Of a DNA stretch of 64,000 nt, positions 51,871 through 59,484 are shown piece by piece (the stretch's first letter is position 1; every line of letters begins with the position of its first letter). Source of the stretch: Pantoea sp. Cy-639 (lineage in GTDB: Bacteria > Pseudomonadota > Gammaproteobacteria > Pseudomonadales > Pseudomonadaceae); assembly GCF_011752525.1 (NCBI RefSeq), contig NZ_VWXI01000019.1, forward strand, positions 1-64,000, in the 5' to 3' direction. The notes below the pieces were generated by a model. That model was not told the origin of the DNA. It made no database searches and saw only the letters and a program-made list of their open reading frames with translations. The translations under genes and the position numbers were made by a program.

Positions 51871-52839
51871 ATGCAACCCCAAACCTTCTACCGCGCGGTA
51901 GCTGATGATTTCAGCGCCGTCGACGAGATCATCAAGAAGCAGCTGACCTCGCGCGTGCCGCTGGTATCGAAGATCGGCGACTATATCACGTCCGCCGGCG
52001 GCAAGCGCCTGCGTCCGCTGCTGGTACTGCTGTGCGGCAAGGCCCTGGGTCGCGAAGGCGACGACTTGCGCCTGCTGGCAGCGACCATCGAATTCCTGCA
52101 CACCGCCACCCTGCTGCACGACGACGTGGTCGACATGTCCGGCATGCGCCGTGGCCGCTCCACCGCCAACGCCCTCTGGGGCAATGCGCCGAGCGTACTG
52201 GTGGGCGACTTCCTCTATTCGCGCTCGTTCGAGATGATGGTCGAACTGGGCTCGATGCCGGTCATGCAGATCCTGTCCAAGGCCACCCGGGTGATCGCCG
52301 AGGGCGAAGTGCTGCAGTTGTCGCGAGTCCGTGACGCCAGCACCACCGAAGAGGTGTACATGGACGTCATCCGCGGCAAGACCGCGATGCTGTTCGAAGC
52401 CTCGACCCACAGCGCCGCCGCGCTGGCCGGCGCCAGCGACGAGCAGCGCGAGGCCCTGCGCACCTTCGGCGATCACCTGGGCGTGGCCTTCCAACTGGTC
52501 GACGACCTGCTCGACTACAAGGGCGACTCCGAGACCCTCGGCAAGAACGTCGGCGACGACCTGGCCGAAGGCAAGCCGACCCTGCCGCTGATCTACACCA
52601 TGCGCGAAGGCACCCCGGAGCAAGCCGCACTGGTGCGCCAGGCGATCCAGAAAGGTGGTATCGAGGACCTCGAGCAGATCCGCGTTGCCGTCGAGGCATC
52701 CGGCGCCCTGGACTACACCGCGAACATGGCCCGCGACTACGTCGCCCGCGCCATCGCCTGCCTGGAAGTGCTGCCGGCCAGCGAGTACCGGGATGCCCTG
52801 GTCGAGCTGAGCGAGTTCGCGGTCGCGCGTACCCACTGA
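51871..52839 (+). CDS. ispB: Octaprenyl diphosphate synthase
   Basis: A 322-aa trans-prenyltransferase making the ubiquinone side chain. The ATG at 51871 follows GGAG by six bases, so it is preferred over the ATG 12 bp upstream. First aspartate-rich motif DDVVD at residues 84-88 (LLHDDVVDMSGMRRGR) and second DDLLD near 211-215. Chain length (C40 versus C45) cannot be read directly. It is divergent from rplU. Confidence 0.94.
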   Translation: MQPQTFYRAVADDFSAVDEIIKKQLTSRVPLVSKIGDYITSAGGKRLRPLLVLLCGKALGREGDDLRLLAATIEFLHTATLLHDDVVDMSGMRRGRSTANALWGNAPSVLVGDFLYSRSFEMMVELGSMPVMQILSKATRVIAEGEVLQLSRVRDASTTEEVYMDVIRGKTAMLFEASTHSAAALAGASDEQREALRTFGDHLGVAFQLVDDLLDYKGDSETLGKNVGDDLAEGKPTLPLIYTMREGTPEQAALVRQAIQKGGIEDLEQIRVAVEASGALDYTANMARDYVARAIACLEVLPASEYRDALVELSEFAVARTH

Positions 52840-52856
52840 CGCAGCGCACCACCTTT

Positions 52857-52922
52857 ATCGCGGGGCAAGCTCGCTCCCACGCCAGCACACAGCAGGGCGT
52901 GGGAGCGAGCTTGCCCCGCGAT
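52857..52922. repeat. REPIN (27-bp perfect inverted repeat)
   Basis: Arms 52857-52883 and 52896-52922 are perfect inverted repeats of ATCGCGGGGCAAGCTCGCTC plus seven more bases, loop 12 nt. It lies between ispB and yjdM, so it may also work as a terminator. Confidence 0.93.
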
Positions 52923-52994
52923 GCATTTGTGCAAGAAAACCCTAAACCCTATACAATGTGCGCCTTTATCCGCCCTGTACCCTGAGGAACCGAA

Positions 52995-53336
52995 GTGAGC
53001 ACTTTGCCACCCTGCCCCAAATGCAACTCCGAATACACCTATGAGGATGGCACCCAGCTGATCTGCCCCGAGTGCGCCCACGAGTGGTCGGCCAACGGCG
53101 AAGCCGAGGCTGCCAGCGACGACGTGGTGAAGAAGGACTCGGTCGGCAACATCCTCCAGGACGGCGACACCGTCACCGTGATCAAGGACCTCAAGGTCAA
53201 GGGCTCGTCCCTGGTGGTCAAGGTCGGCACCAAGGTCAAGAACATCCGCCTGTGCGATGGCGACCACGACATCGACTGCAAGATCGACGGCATCGGCGCG
53301 ATGAAGCTGAAGTCGGAATTCGTGCGCAAGGTCTGA
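52995..53336 (+). CDS. yjdM: YjdM/PhnA family zinc-ribbon protein
   Basis: A 113-aa protein with an N-terminal zinc ribbon (CPKCNSEY at residues 7-14 and CPECAHEW near 26-33) and a KOW-like C-terminal domain (GDTVTVIKDLKVKGSSLVVK, near 60-79). The GTG start follows GAGG by 7 bases. Despite the PhnA name, no phosphonate role is clear. It ends before a GGGCTGCC/GGCAGCCC hairpin at 53348-53368. Confidence 0.9.
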   Translation: MSTLPPCPKCNSEYTYEDGTQLICPECAHEWSANGEAEAASDDVVKKDSVGNILQDGDTVTVIKDLKVKGSSLVVKVGTKVKNIRLCDGDHDIDCKIDGIGAMKLKSEFVRKV

Positions 53337-53436
53337 CCCTGCCCTCGGGGCTGCCCCGCGGGCAGCCCTGACCGATCCTGCAACGGGATCGCCTGCACCA
53401 CCTGGCAGAATTCTGCCAATAGTCCCTTGCTATTTT

Positions 53437-53455
53437 GATAATAAGAATTATTCTC
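53437..53455 (+). promoter_or_regulatory. Fur box
   Basis: GATAATAAGAATTATTCTC matches the 19-bp Fur consensus at 15 positions and is 30 bp before the next gene start, so repression under iron sufficiency is very likely. Confidence 0.85.
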
Positions 53456-53485
53456 ATTGGAAACCGCCTTCCAAGGAGAATAACC

Positions 53486-53731
53486 ATGACTTACCTGATC
53501 GACGCCTGGCTCGACCGCCCCCACCCCTACCTGCGCATCCTGCATCGCGAGACCGGCGAGGTCTGTGCCGTGCTTGAAGAAGACGCGCTCGATGAGCTGC
53601 GCGACCAGGGCGACCTGGACCTCATGGGCCTGAATTCCAGTGAACCTGGGGTGCTGAAGGAGGTGGTACGCAACCTGTTCCTGTTTTGCTATGCACGGGC
53701 GTTGCGCCCAGGGGGAACGGATTGGAACTGA
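53486..53731 (+). CDS. Small iron-regulated protein, 81 aa
   Basis: An 81-aa protein (MTYLIDAWLDRPHPYLRILH at the start) with a strong AAGGAG ribosome-binding site and a Fur box just upstream. It has no recognisable domain; the pattern of DRPxPYLRILxxxTGEVxAxL is a conserved small protein of pseudomonads (of the PA4570 kind). Expressed when iron is low, by inference from the Fur box. A hairpin terminator follows. Confidence 0.8.
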   Translation: MTYLIDAWLDRPHPYLRILHRETGEVCAVLEEDALDELRDQGDLDLMGLNSSEPGVLKEVVRNLFLFCYARALRPGGTDWN

Positions 53732-53736
53732 AAAAC

Positions 53737-53777
53737 ATCGCGGGTGGTGCTGCTCGGAGCGCAGCACCGCCCGCGAT
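53737..53777. terminator. Bidirectional terminator between convergent genes
   Basis: ATCGCGGG-T-GGTGCTGC then a 7-nt loop and GCAGCACC-G-CCCGCGAT, 17 paired bases including one mismatch, with A run upstream (T run on the minus strand). It serves the 81-aa gene and fklB. Confidence 0.85.
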
Positions 53778-53783
53778 CAGGTA

Positions 53784-54401
53784 TTACAGAACGTCGAGCA
53801 GTTCGACGTCGAACACCAGCACGCTGTGCGGCGGGATGCTGCCGACGCCCTGGGCGCCATAGGCCAGCTCGCTCGGCACGTACAGGCGCCATTTGCTACC
53901 GGCGTTCATCAGTTGCAGGGCTTCGGTCCAGCCCGCGATCACGCCACCGACCGGGAACTCGGCCGGCTGGCCGCGCTCGTAGGAGCTGTCGAACACGGTG
54001 CCGTCGATCAGGGTGCCGTGGTAGTGGGTACGCACGTTGTCTTCACGGCTCGGCTTGGCGCCTTCGCCAGCGCTCAGCACTTCGTACTGCAGGCCCGAGG
54101 CCAGGGTGACGATGCCTTCGCGCTTGGCGTTGTCGGCCAGGAATTCCTTGCCGGCGGCAGCGGCAGCTTCAGCCTTGGCGGCGGCTTCGGCCTGCATCAC
54201 TTCGCGGATGACCTTGAACGCGGCCGACAGGTCTTCTTCGCTGACGCGGCTGTCGGCGCCGTTGAAGGCGTCGGTCAGGCCGGCAACGATGGCATTCAGG
54301 TTGACGCCTGGTGGCGGGTTGTCACGCAACTGGCCGCCCAGCTGGCGGCCGATGCCATAGCTGACGCGGGATTCGTCGGTGGACAGGTTGAGTTCGGACA
54401 T
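53784..54401 (-). CDS. fklB: FKBP-type peptidyl-prolyl cis-trans isomerase
   Basis: A 205-aa FKBP with an N-terminal FKBP_N dimerisation part (about 1-95) and the FK506-binding domain (about 105-205; FDSSYERGQPAEFPVGGVIA and ELAYGAQGVGSIPPHSVLVF). No signal peptide, so it is cytoplasmic, FklB-like. The ATG at 54401 is chosen since it lies just after a ribosome-binding-like GGAGC and upstream codons do not look like protein. Confidence 0.93.
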   Translation of the reverse strand: MSELNLSTDESRVSYGIGRQLGGQLRDNPPPGVNLNAIVAGLTDAFNGADSRVSEEDLSAAFKVIREVMQAEAAAKAEAAAAAGKEFLADNAKREGIVTLASGLQYEVLSAGEGAKPSREDNVRTHYHGTLIDGTVFDSSYERGQPAEFPVGGVIAGWTEALQLMNAGSKWRLYVPSELAYGAQGVGSIPPHSVLVFDVELLDVL

Positions 54402-54487
54402 TGGCTTGCTCCGCTTAAGGGCGCACTGCATCCGCGCCCTTGATGAAAAGGGCGAGCAGCCTAGCACACTGGCGCGGCGTGAAGCAG

Positions 54488-54793
54488 CTACCAGGCCGAG
54501 CGCTGGGAGATCGGTACCTTGAGGTCTTCCTGCTGCATCGAGCCCATGCCGCACATCTCGTCCTGCACGGAGCCATGCACCAGGTTCATCGACAGCGTCG
54601 GCAGGGCTTGCAACAGCAGCCGCGCGTCCTCCACCGAATGCACCCGCAGGCGCTCACCACGGGTATCGGCCAAGGGATGGGCACGTCCGCTGACCCTGGC
54701 CTCGAGCAGGTAGTCGCCACCTTCTATGGCGATCAGGTTGAGCTCATCGACATGGCCAGCCCTGGCCTCGGTATTGAGCTGATGCAGGTTCAT
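54488..54793 (-). CDS. DUF6482-family small protein
   Basis: A 101-aa protein (MNLHQLNTEARAGHVDELNL at the start; DEMCGMGSMQ near 82-91). It fits the DUF6482 family conserved in pseudomonads, function unknown. It is next to fklB in the same direction with 86 bp between, probably in a separate unit. Confidence 0.78.
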   Translation of the reverse strand: MNLHQLNTEARAGHVDELNLIAIEGGDYLLEARVSGRAHPLADTRGERLRVHSVEDARLLLQALPTLSMNLVHGSVQDEMCGMGSMQQEDLKVPISQRSAW

Positions 54794-54883
54794 ACACGCA
54801 CCTCGCTGCGGGAATCCCACCTGAGTGCTCATTTTTCGTACAGCCCTGGCAAAAGCACAAGCTGCCGTCGGTCCGAAAGCATC

Positions 54884-54941
54884 GCGGGGCAAGCCCGCTC
54901 CCACGGGCCTCGATGACCTTGTGGGAGCGGGCTTGCCCCGC
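54884..54941. repeat. REPIN (21-bp perfect inverted repeat)
   Basis: Arms 54884-54904 and 54921-54941 are perfect inverted repeats of GCGGGGCAAGCCCGCTCCCA plus one base. It lies between two minus-strand genes. Confidence 0.9.
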
Positions 54942-54957
54942 GCTGGACACGGACGGA

Positions 54958-55446
54958 TCAGTGCTTGGTGAGACGATCCAGGTAGCCCATGACGAACGCC
55001 GAAACGACAAAGGTCATGTGGATGATCACGTACCACATCAGATAGTCGGTGGAGATGTTCTGTGCATCCATGAACACCCGCAGCAGGTGGATCGAGGAAA
55101 TCGCCACGATCGAGGCGGCGACCTTCATCTTCAGCGACGAAGAGTCCATCTTGCCCAGCCAGTTGAGCTTCTCCTTGCTCTCGTCGATATCCAGTTGCGA
55201 GACGAAGTTCTCGTAGCCGGAGATCATCACCATGACCAGCAGGCCGCCGACCAGGGACATGTCGATCAGCGACAGGATGACCAGGATCAGATCGGCCTCG
55301 GAAAGGCTGAAGACGTTGGGCAGGACATGGACGACTTCCTGGAAGAACTTCAGGGCCAATGCCAGCAGGCCCAGCGAGAGGCCGAAATAGATCGGGGCGA
55401 GCAGCCAGCGCGAGGCATACATCGCGTTTTCGAGGATACGTTCCAT
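54958..55446 (-). CDS. UPF0114/YqhA-family membrane protein
   Basis: A 162-aa inner-membrane protein with four hydrophobic segments (WLLAPIYFGLSLGLLALALK near 14-33, then near 55-75, 110-125 and 135-155). The MERILENAMYASRW opening and DIDESKEKLNWLGKMDSSSL loop (near 86-105) fit the YqhA/TIGR00645 family. Function unknown. A REPIN on each side isolates it. Confidence 0.9.
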   Translation of the reverse strand: MERILENAMYASRWLLAPIYFGLSLGLLALALKFFQEVVHVLPNVFSLSEADLILVILSLIDMSLVGGLLVMVMISGYENFVSQLDIDESKEKLNWLGKMDSSSLKMKVAASIVAISSIHLLRVFMDAQNISTDYLMWYVIIHMTFVVSAFVMGYLDRLTKH

Positions 55447-55608
55447 GGACAGGGGGAGACTCGTGAGGTGACGGAAAAAGCGCGAAAGTATAGCCAGCCA
55501 CCTGAATCAGCAAAAGCCTGTGGCTGCTTGTCGCAGCGCATCGTGGAGGGAGAAAGCCACGTAGGCGCAAGCAGCGGCGTGGAAACAGGATGCATGAGAG
55601 CGTTCTTC

Positions 55609-55697
55609 GTAGGAGCGGGCCTGCCCCGCGATGGCACCAGCAGATCGCTGGCAATGACCAGGCCTGGCCGCTATCGCGGGGCAAGTCCGTCCCCACA
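55609..55697. repeat. REPIN-like inverted repeat
   Basis: TAGGAGCGGGCCTGCCCCGCGAT (from 55610) and an opposite arm TCGCGGGGCAAGTCCGTCCCCA (from 55674) enclose about 40 bp. The arms are imperfect. Confidence 0.8.
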
Positions 55698-55721
55698 AGA
55701 TCCGCTTCCTGGCAAGCAGGT

Positions 55722-56060
55722 TCAGGTTTCCGGATGGAACTGATAGTCCCCGAGGTTGCGGCAGCGCTCACCGTTGATCCGGCGCAACTGCGCCTGCAGG
55801 TGAATACACCAGATCTGCGGATCCTGGCTCACCTGGTAACCGTGGAGCGTGAGGCTGTCGACGATGGCGTTCATCACCGATTCGGCCACCATCGGGCCGT
55901 GGAACGGCCCCTGGGCCTTGATGGCCGAGGGTTGTTCACCGGCCATGCCGGCGGCGAAGAGCAAGGTCCACATGCCGTTGTCGCCAGCCAGTGGACGAAT
56001 GCTGCATTCGATACGGGTCACCAGGCCCAGGCACTGGCGGGTGAGGCTGAGGTTGCGCAT
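55722..56060 (-). CDS. Hypothetical protein, 112 aa
   Basis: A 112-aa protein that I cannot assign. It begins MRNLSLTRQCLGLVTRIECS and ends IWCIHLQAQLRRINGERCRN, then a short tail; three Cys residues near the termini. No signal peptide or membrane helix. Its ribosome-binding site (AGGGG) is adequate and codon use is host-like, so it is probably a real gene. A hairpin with REP-unlike sequence (56089-56116) lies upstream. Confidence 0.65.
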   Translation of the reverse strand: MRNLSLTRQCLGLVTRIECSIRPLAGDNGMWTLLFAAGMAGEQPSAIKAQGPFHGPMVAESVMNAIVDSLTLHGYQVSQDPQIWCIHLQAQLRRINGERCRNLGDYQFHPET

Positions 56061-56088
56061 GGCGGCGTCCCCTCTGTGAAGCCCTGTT

Positions 56089-56116
56089 CAGCCCGAAACG
56101 CTTCGGGCTGTTTCCA
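56089..56116. terminator. Hairpin between hypothetical gene and Lon-like gene
   Basis: CAGCCCGAA-ACGC-TTCGGGCTG followed by TTTCC. A clear hairpin, but both flanking genes run leftward, so it would act only on the plus strand; it might be a REP remnant. Confidence 0.45.
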
Positions 56117-56222
56117 TCCTGAACCCTGATACCGTCCTTAGTTCCACTGTAGCCGACCTGCGGAAAAGTTAGAAAACCGGCGCTGAACGGTAGCACTTGG
56201 CCGCCAGCGCCAGTTTATTGAC

Positions 56223-58661
56223 TTACGCTGGCCTGGCTTCGCCGATCAGCTCTTCCTGCCGCTCCTTCTCGGCCTCCTTGAGTTCTTCCTCGCTGATCAT
56301 TTCGGCGATCTCTCGCAGCCGCTCGACCACCCGGGCGTTGACGCTCCCCTCGGCGAACTGGCCCTTGTCGTCCAGCGCGCCGGCCTCCTCGCCCACCAGC
56401 AGGCTCAGCGCCTCGTCGGCCTGGCTGACGGCGTAGACATGGAACTGCCCGGCCTCGACGGCTTGCAGTACACGTTCGTCGAGCATCAGGGTGGCGACGT
56501 TGGCTTTCGGGATGATCACCCCCTGTTCGCCGGTCAGGCCGCGGGCCTCGCAGAGGCGGAAGAAACCTTCGATCTTCTCGTTCACGCCACCGACCGCCTG
56601 CACCTCGCCGAACTGGTTGATCGAACCGGTGATGGCGAAACACTGTTTGAGCGGCGTGCGCGACAGCGCCGAGATCAACGTGCAGGCCTCGCCCAGCGAG
56701 GCGCTGTCGCCATCGACGTAACCGTAGGACTGCTCCAGGGCAATGCTCGCGGAAATCGCCAGCGGGAACTCCTGGGCGTAGCGACTGCCCAGGTAACCGG
56801 TCAGGATCATCACCCCCTTGGAGTGGATCGGCTGGCCAAGGTTGACCTCGCGCTCGATGTCGACGATACCGCTGCCGCCCGGGTAGACGGTGGCGGAAAT
56901 CCGCGCCGGCATGCCAAATGCCGAATCGCCGACCTCCAGCACGGTCAGGCCGTTGCACTTGCCGATGGCGGCGCCTTCGGTATCGATCAGGATGATGCCG
57001 GCCAGCATGTCGTCGAGCACCCGCTGCGAGACCCGCCCGGTACGGGTGGCCTTGGCCCTGAGGGCCCGCTCGATGTGGCCGGCATCGGTCATCGCCTCGT
57101 TGGCCAACTGACGGATGAAGTCCGCCTCGCTGACCAGCTGGAACAGGTCGCCGATGCGTGCCGACAACCGCGACTGATTCTCCGCCAGGCGTGCGCTATA
57201 AGTCGCCAGCCGGGCCACCGCGTCGCTGGTCAGTGGCGCCATGCCTTCTTCATTGGTGCGGGTGCGCAACAGTTGGGCGAACTGCTCCAGGTTCTCGTCG
57301 AGCATGGGCATGTCTTCGTCGAAGTCGACCAGCACCCGGAACATCTCCTGGAAGTCCGAATCGTGGTCCTGCAGCGCGTAGTACAACTGGCGCGAGCCGA
57401 TGATGACCAGCTTGATGCCAAGCGGAATCACCTGCGGGGTCAGGCTGACCGTGGCGACCCGGCCCAGCTCGCCCAGCGGCGACTCCATCTTCAGCTTGCG
57501 CGACTGCAGGGCGCGCTTGAGAGCATCCCAGACGAACGGCTCGTTGAGCATCTTCTCGGCCTCCAGGATCAGGAAGCCGCCGTTGGCACGGTGCAGCGCC
57601 CCAGGGCGCAGTTGGCGGTAGGAGGTGTACAGCGCGCCCTGGTCGGTGCTGTATTCGATGCGCCCGAACAGGTTGTCGTAGGTCGGGTGAGGTTCGAACA
57701 CCACCGGTGCGCCGCCATTGCCCGAGTGGCCGACTACCAGGCTGGGCGCGTACTGCTCCTCGAGCATCTTGCGCGCCACGGCGTCGGTCTTGCTGTCGTC
57801 GACCAGTTGCTCGACCACGGTACGCAGCAGATTGAGCTGAACCGATTGCAGGTAGGCGCAGACCGCAGCGTTCTCTGCGTATTTCTCCGACAACGGCGCC
57901 AGCAGCGGTTGCAATGCGAGGGTGATGGTCTCCTCGTTGAGCTGGCGCAGCTGGTTGTTCGATTCGCGCTTCCACTGCGGCAGGCTGGCCAGCTCTTCGT
58001 TCAGGCGCTCCTCCAGCCCGGCGATATCTTCATGGAAGCGCTCACGCACCTCCTCGGGCAACTGGGCGAACTCGGCTTCGTCCAGCGCCTTGCCGTCGGC
58101 CATCGGGGTGAAGGCGACGTTGCTGCTGTCGCGGTACAGCGCCACGTCCTTTTCCAGCGACGCACGCTCGATCACATCGAGGGCGCGGTCATAGCGCTGG
58201 TTGAAGGCGCGGTCGATGGCGCCCTTCTTCTGCTGGTAGGAGGGGTGCTCGAACACCGCCGGGAAGGTCGCCAGCAGGTTGTCGATCAGGCCGCCCATGT
58301 CGCTGATGAACGCCTGGGCACTGCCGGCAGGCAGCTCCAGCGCGCGCGGCTCGCGCGACTCTTCGAAGTTGTTGACGTACAGCCAGTCCGCGGGGGTGGC
58401 CTGGCGCTTGCCTTCGGCTTTCAGGTAGCGCTTGACGAAGGAGAAGCGCCCGGTACCGGGCTCGCCCATCACGTACACGTTGTAGCCGGGGCGTGGCATG
58501 GCCACGCCGAACTGCAGGGCCTCGACGGCACGCTCCTGGCCGAGGACCCCACGAAACGGTTCCAGGTCGTCTGTATTGGAGAACGCGAACTGTTCGGCAG
58601 AGAAACGCCGGGTCAGGGCTTCGGGCGCGAGACGCAGGCGCGAGGCGACAGGATCGGGCAT
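56223..58661 (-). CDS. Lon-like ATP-dependent protease (AsrA/LonB type)
   Basis: An 812-aa protease with an AAA+ domain and a Lon-type Ser-Lys catalytic domain. The Ser653 (VDGDSASLGEA) and Lys696 (GGVNEKIEGFF) dyad is intact. The Walker A equivalent is GEPGTGRFSF at residues 66-75, where the usual GK[S/T] is replaced by GRF. The family includes P. aeruginosa AsrA, linked to heat and aminoglycoside stress. It has no N-terminal Lon substrate domain. Positioned alone, leftward, with a 257-bp gap upstream. Confidence 0.88.
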   Translation of the reverse strand: MPDPVASRLRLAPEALTRRFSAEQFAFSNTDDLEPFRGVLGQERAVEALQFGVAMPRPGYNVYVMGEPGTGRFSFVKRYLKAEGKRQATPADWLYVNNFEESREPRALELPAGSAQAFISDMGGLIDNLLATFPAVFEHPSYQQKKGAIDRAFNQRYDRALDVIERASLEKDVALYRDSSNVAFTPMADGKALDEAEFAQLPEEVRERFHEDIAGLEERLNEELASLPQWKRESNNQLRQLNEETITLALQPLLAPLSEKYAENAAVCAYLQSVQLNLLRTVVEQLVDDSKTDAVARKMLEEQYAPSLVVGHSGNGGAPVVFEPHPTYDNLFGRIEYSTDQGALYTSYRQLRPGALHRANGGFLILEAEKMLNEPFVWDALKRALQSRKLKMESPLGELGRVATVSLTPQVIPLGIKLVIIGSRQLYYALQDHDSDFQEMFRVLVDFDEDMPMLDENLEQFAQLLRTRTNEEGMAPLTSDAVARLATYSARLAENQSRLSARIGDLFQLVSEADFIRQLANEAMTDAGHIERALRAKATRTGRVSQRVLDDMLAGIILIDTEGAAIGKCNGLTVLEVGDSAFGMPARISATVYPGGSGIVDIEREVNLGQPIHSKGVMILTGYLGSRYAQEFPLAISASIALEQSYGYVDGDSASLGEACTLISALSRTPLKQCFAITGSINQFGEVQAVGGVNEKIEGFFRLCEARGLTGEQGVIIPKANVATLMLDERVLQAVEAGQFHVYAVSQADEALSLLVGEEAGALDDKGQFAEGSVNARVVERLREIAEMISEEELKEAEKERQEELIGEARPA

Positions 58662-58917
58662 TGGGTTTCCTTACTTCGGCGGGGGCGGATGAAGGGCATT
58701 CTGGCGCTGCCAGCGCGCAGCGGCAAGGCTCGGCGGGACTTTATGTCGCAGCCCTGCGCGGTGATCACGTTAGCAATTTTTCGCAATAAACAACGCAACC
58801 TTTGGATCGTGCCTAAACTCCAAGCTGCGCGGGTCGGCGGTTGGCCTGCCCGTCCTGGCAATCCGTTTGCCAGAACCCCTGACCATTGGTATGTCACTTG
58901 AGAATGAGAACAACGCT

Positions 58918-59406
58918 ATGAAACGGATTATTCTGGGTACTCTGTTCGCCGCAGTCTCGATCAACGCCATGGCCGAATCGCCAGGCGGCCCGAACTGCGG
59001 CTGGGGCAACATGCTGTTCGAAGGCCAGCGCGGCACGCCGGCCCACTTCCTGGCCTCCACCACCAACGGCACCTCCGGCAACGCCACCTTCGGCATGACC
59101 TCCGGCACCAACGGCTGCTCGACCAAGGCGGCCCTCACCTATGGCGGCAAGTCCTGGTTCGCCATGAACGGCATGATGAACGAGCTCTCCGAGGACATGG
59201 CCCAGGGCCAGGGCGAAGCCCTGACCACCTATGCCGTGGTCCTGGGCGTGGCACCTGAGGACCGCGCGCATTTCGCCGCCGTCACCCACGAGCACTTCCA
59301 GCAGATCTTCAGCAGCGCCGACGTGACTGCCGAGACTGTCCACAGCAACACCCTGGCCGTGCTCAAGAGCGACCCGCAACTGGCCAAGTACGCCACCGAG
59401 GCTTGA
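58918..59406 (+). CDS. DUF3015-family exported protein
   Basis: A 162-aa protein with a signal peptide (MKRIILGTLFAAVSINAMAE) and the DUF3015 signature GPNCGWGNMLFEGQRGTPAH near 24-43. Its function is not known; it is exported to the periplasm or envelope. The ATG at 58918 is chosen because it creates the signal peptide. A 9-bp GC hairpin with TTT follows (59418-59442). Confidence 0.85.
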   Translation: MKRIILGTLFAAVSINAMAESPGGPNCGWGNMLFEGQRGTPAHFLASTTNGTSGNATFGMTSGTNGCSTKAALTYGGKSWFAMNGMMNELSEDMAQGQGEALTTYAVVLGVAPEDRAHFAAVTHEHFQQIFSSADVTAETVHSNTLAVLKSDPQLAKYATEA

Positions 59407-59417
59407 GTCACACGCCT

Positions 59418-59442
59418 CCCGCCCCGGCAGCGGGGCGGGTTT
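59418..59442 (+). terminator. Intrinsic terminator after the DUF3015 gene
   Basis: CCCGCCCCG-GCAG-CGGGGCGGG followed by TTT. Strong stem, short T run; it separates two co-directional genes. Confidence 0.75.
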
Positions 59443-59484
59443 GGCGCGCCACCTTTCGGCATCATCAGGATGTAGTTGCCCGAC

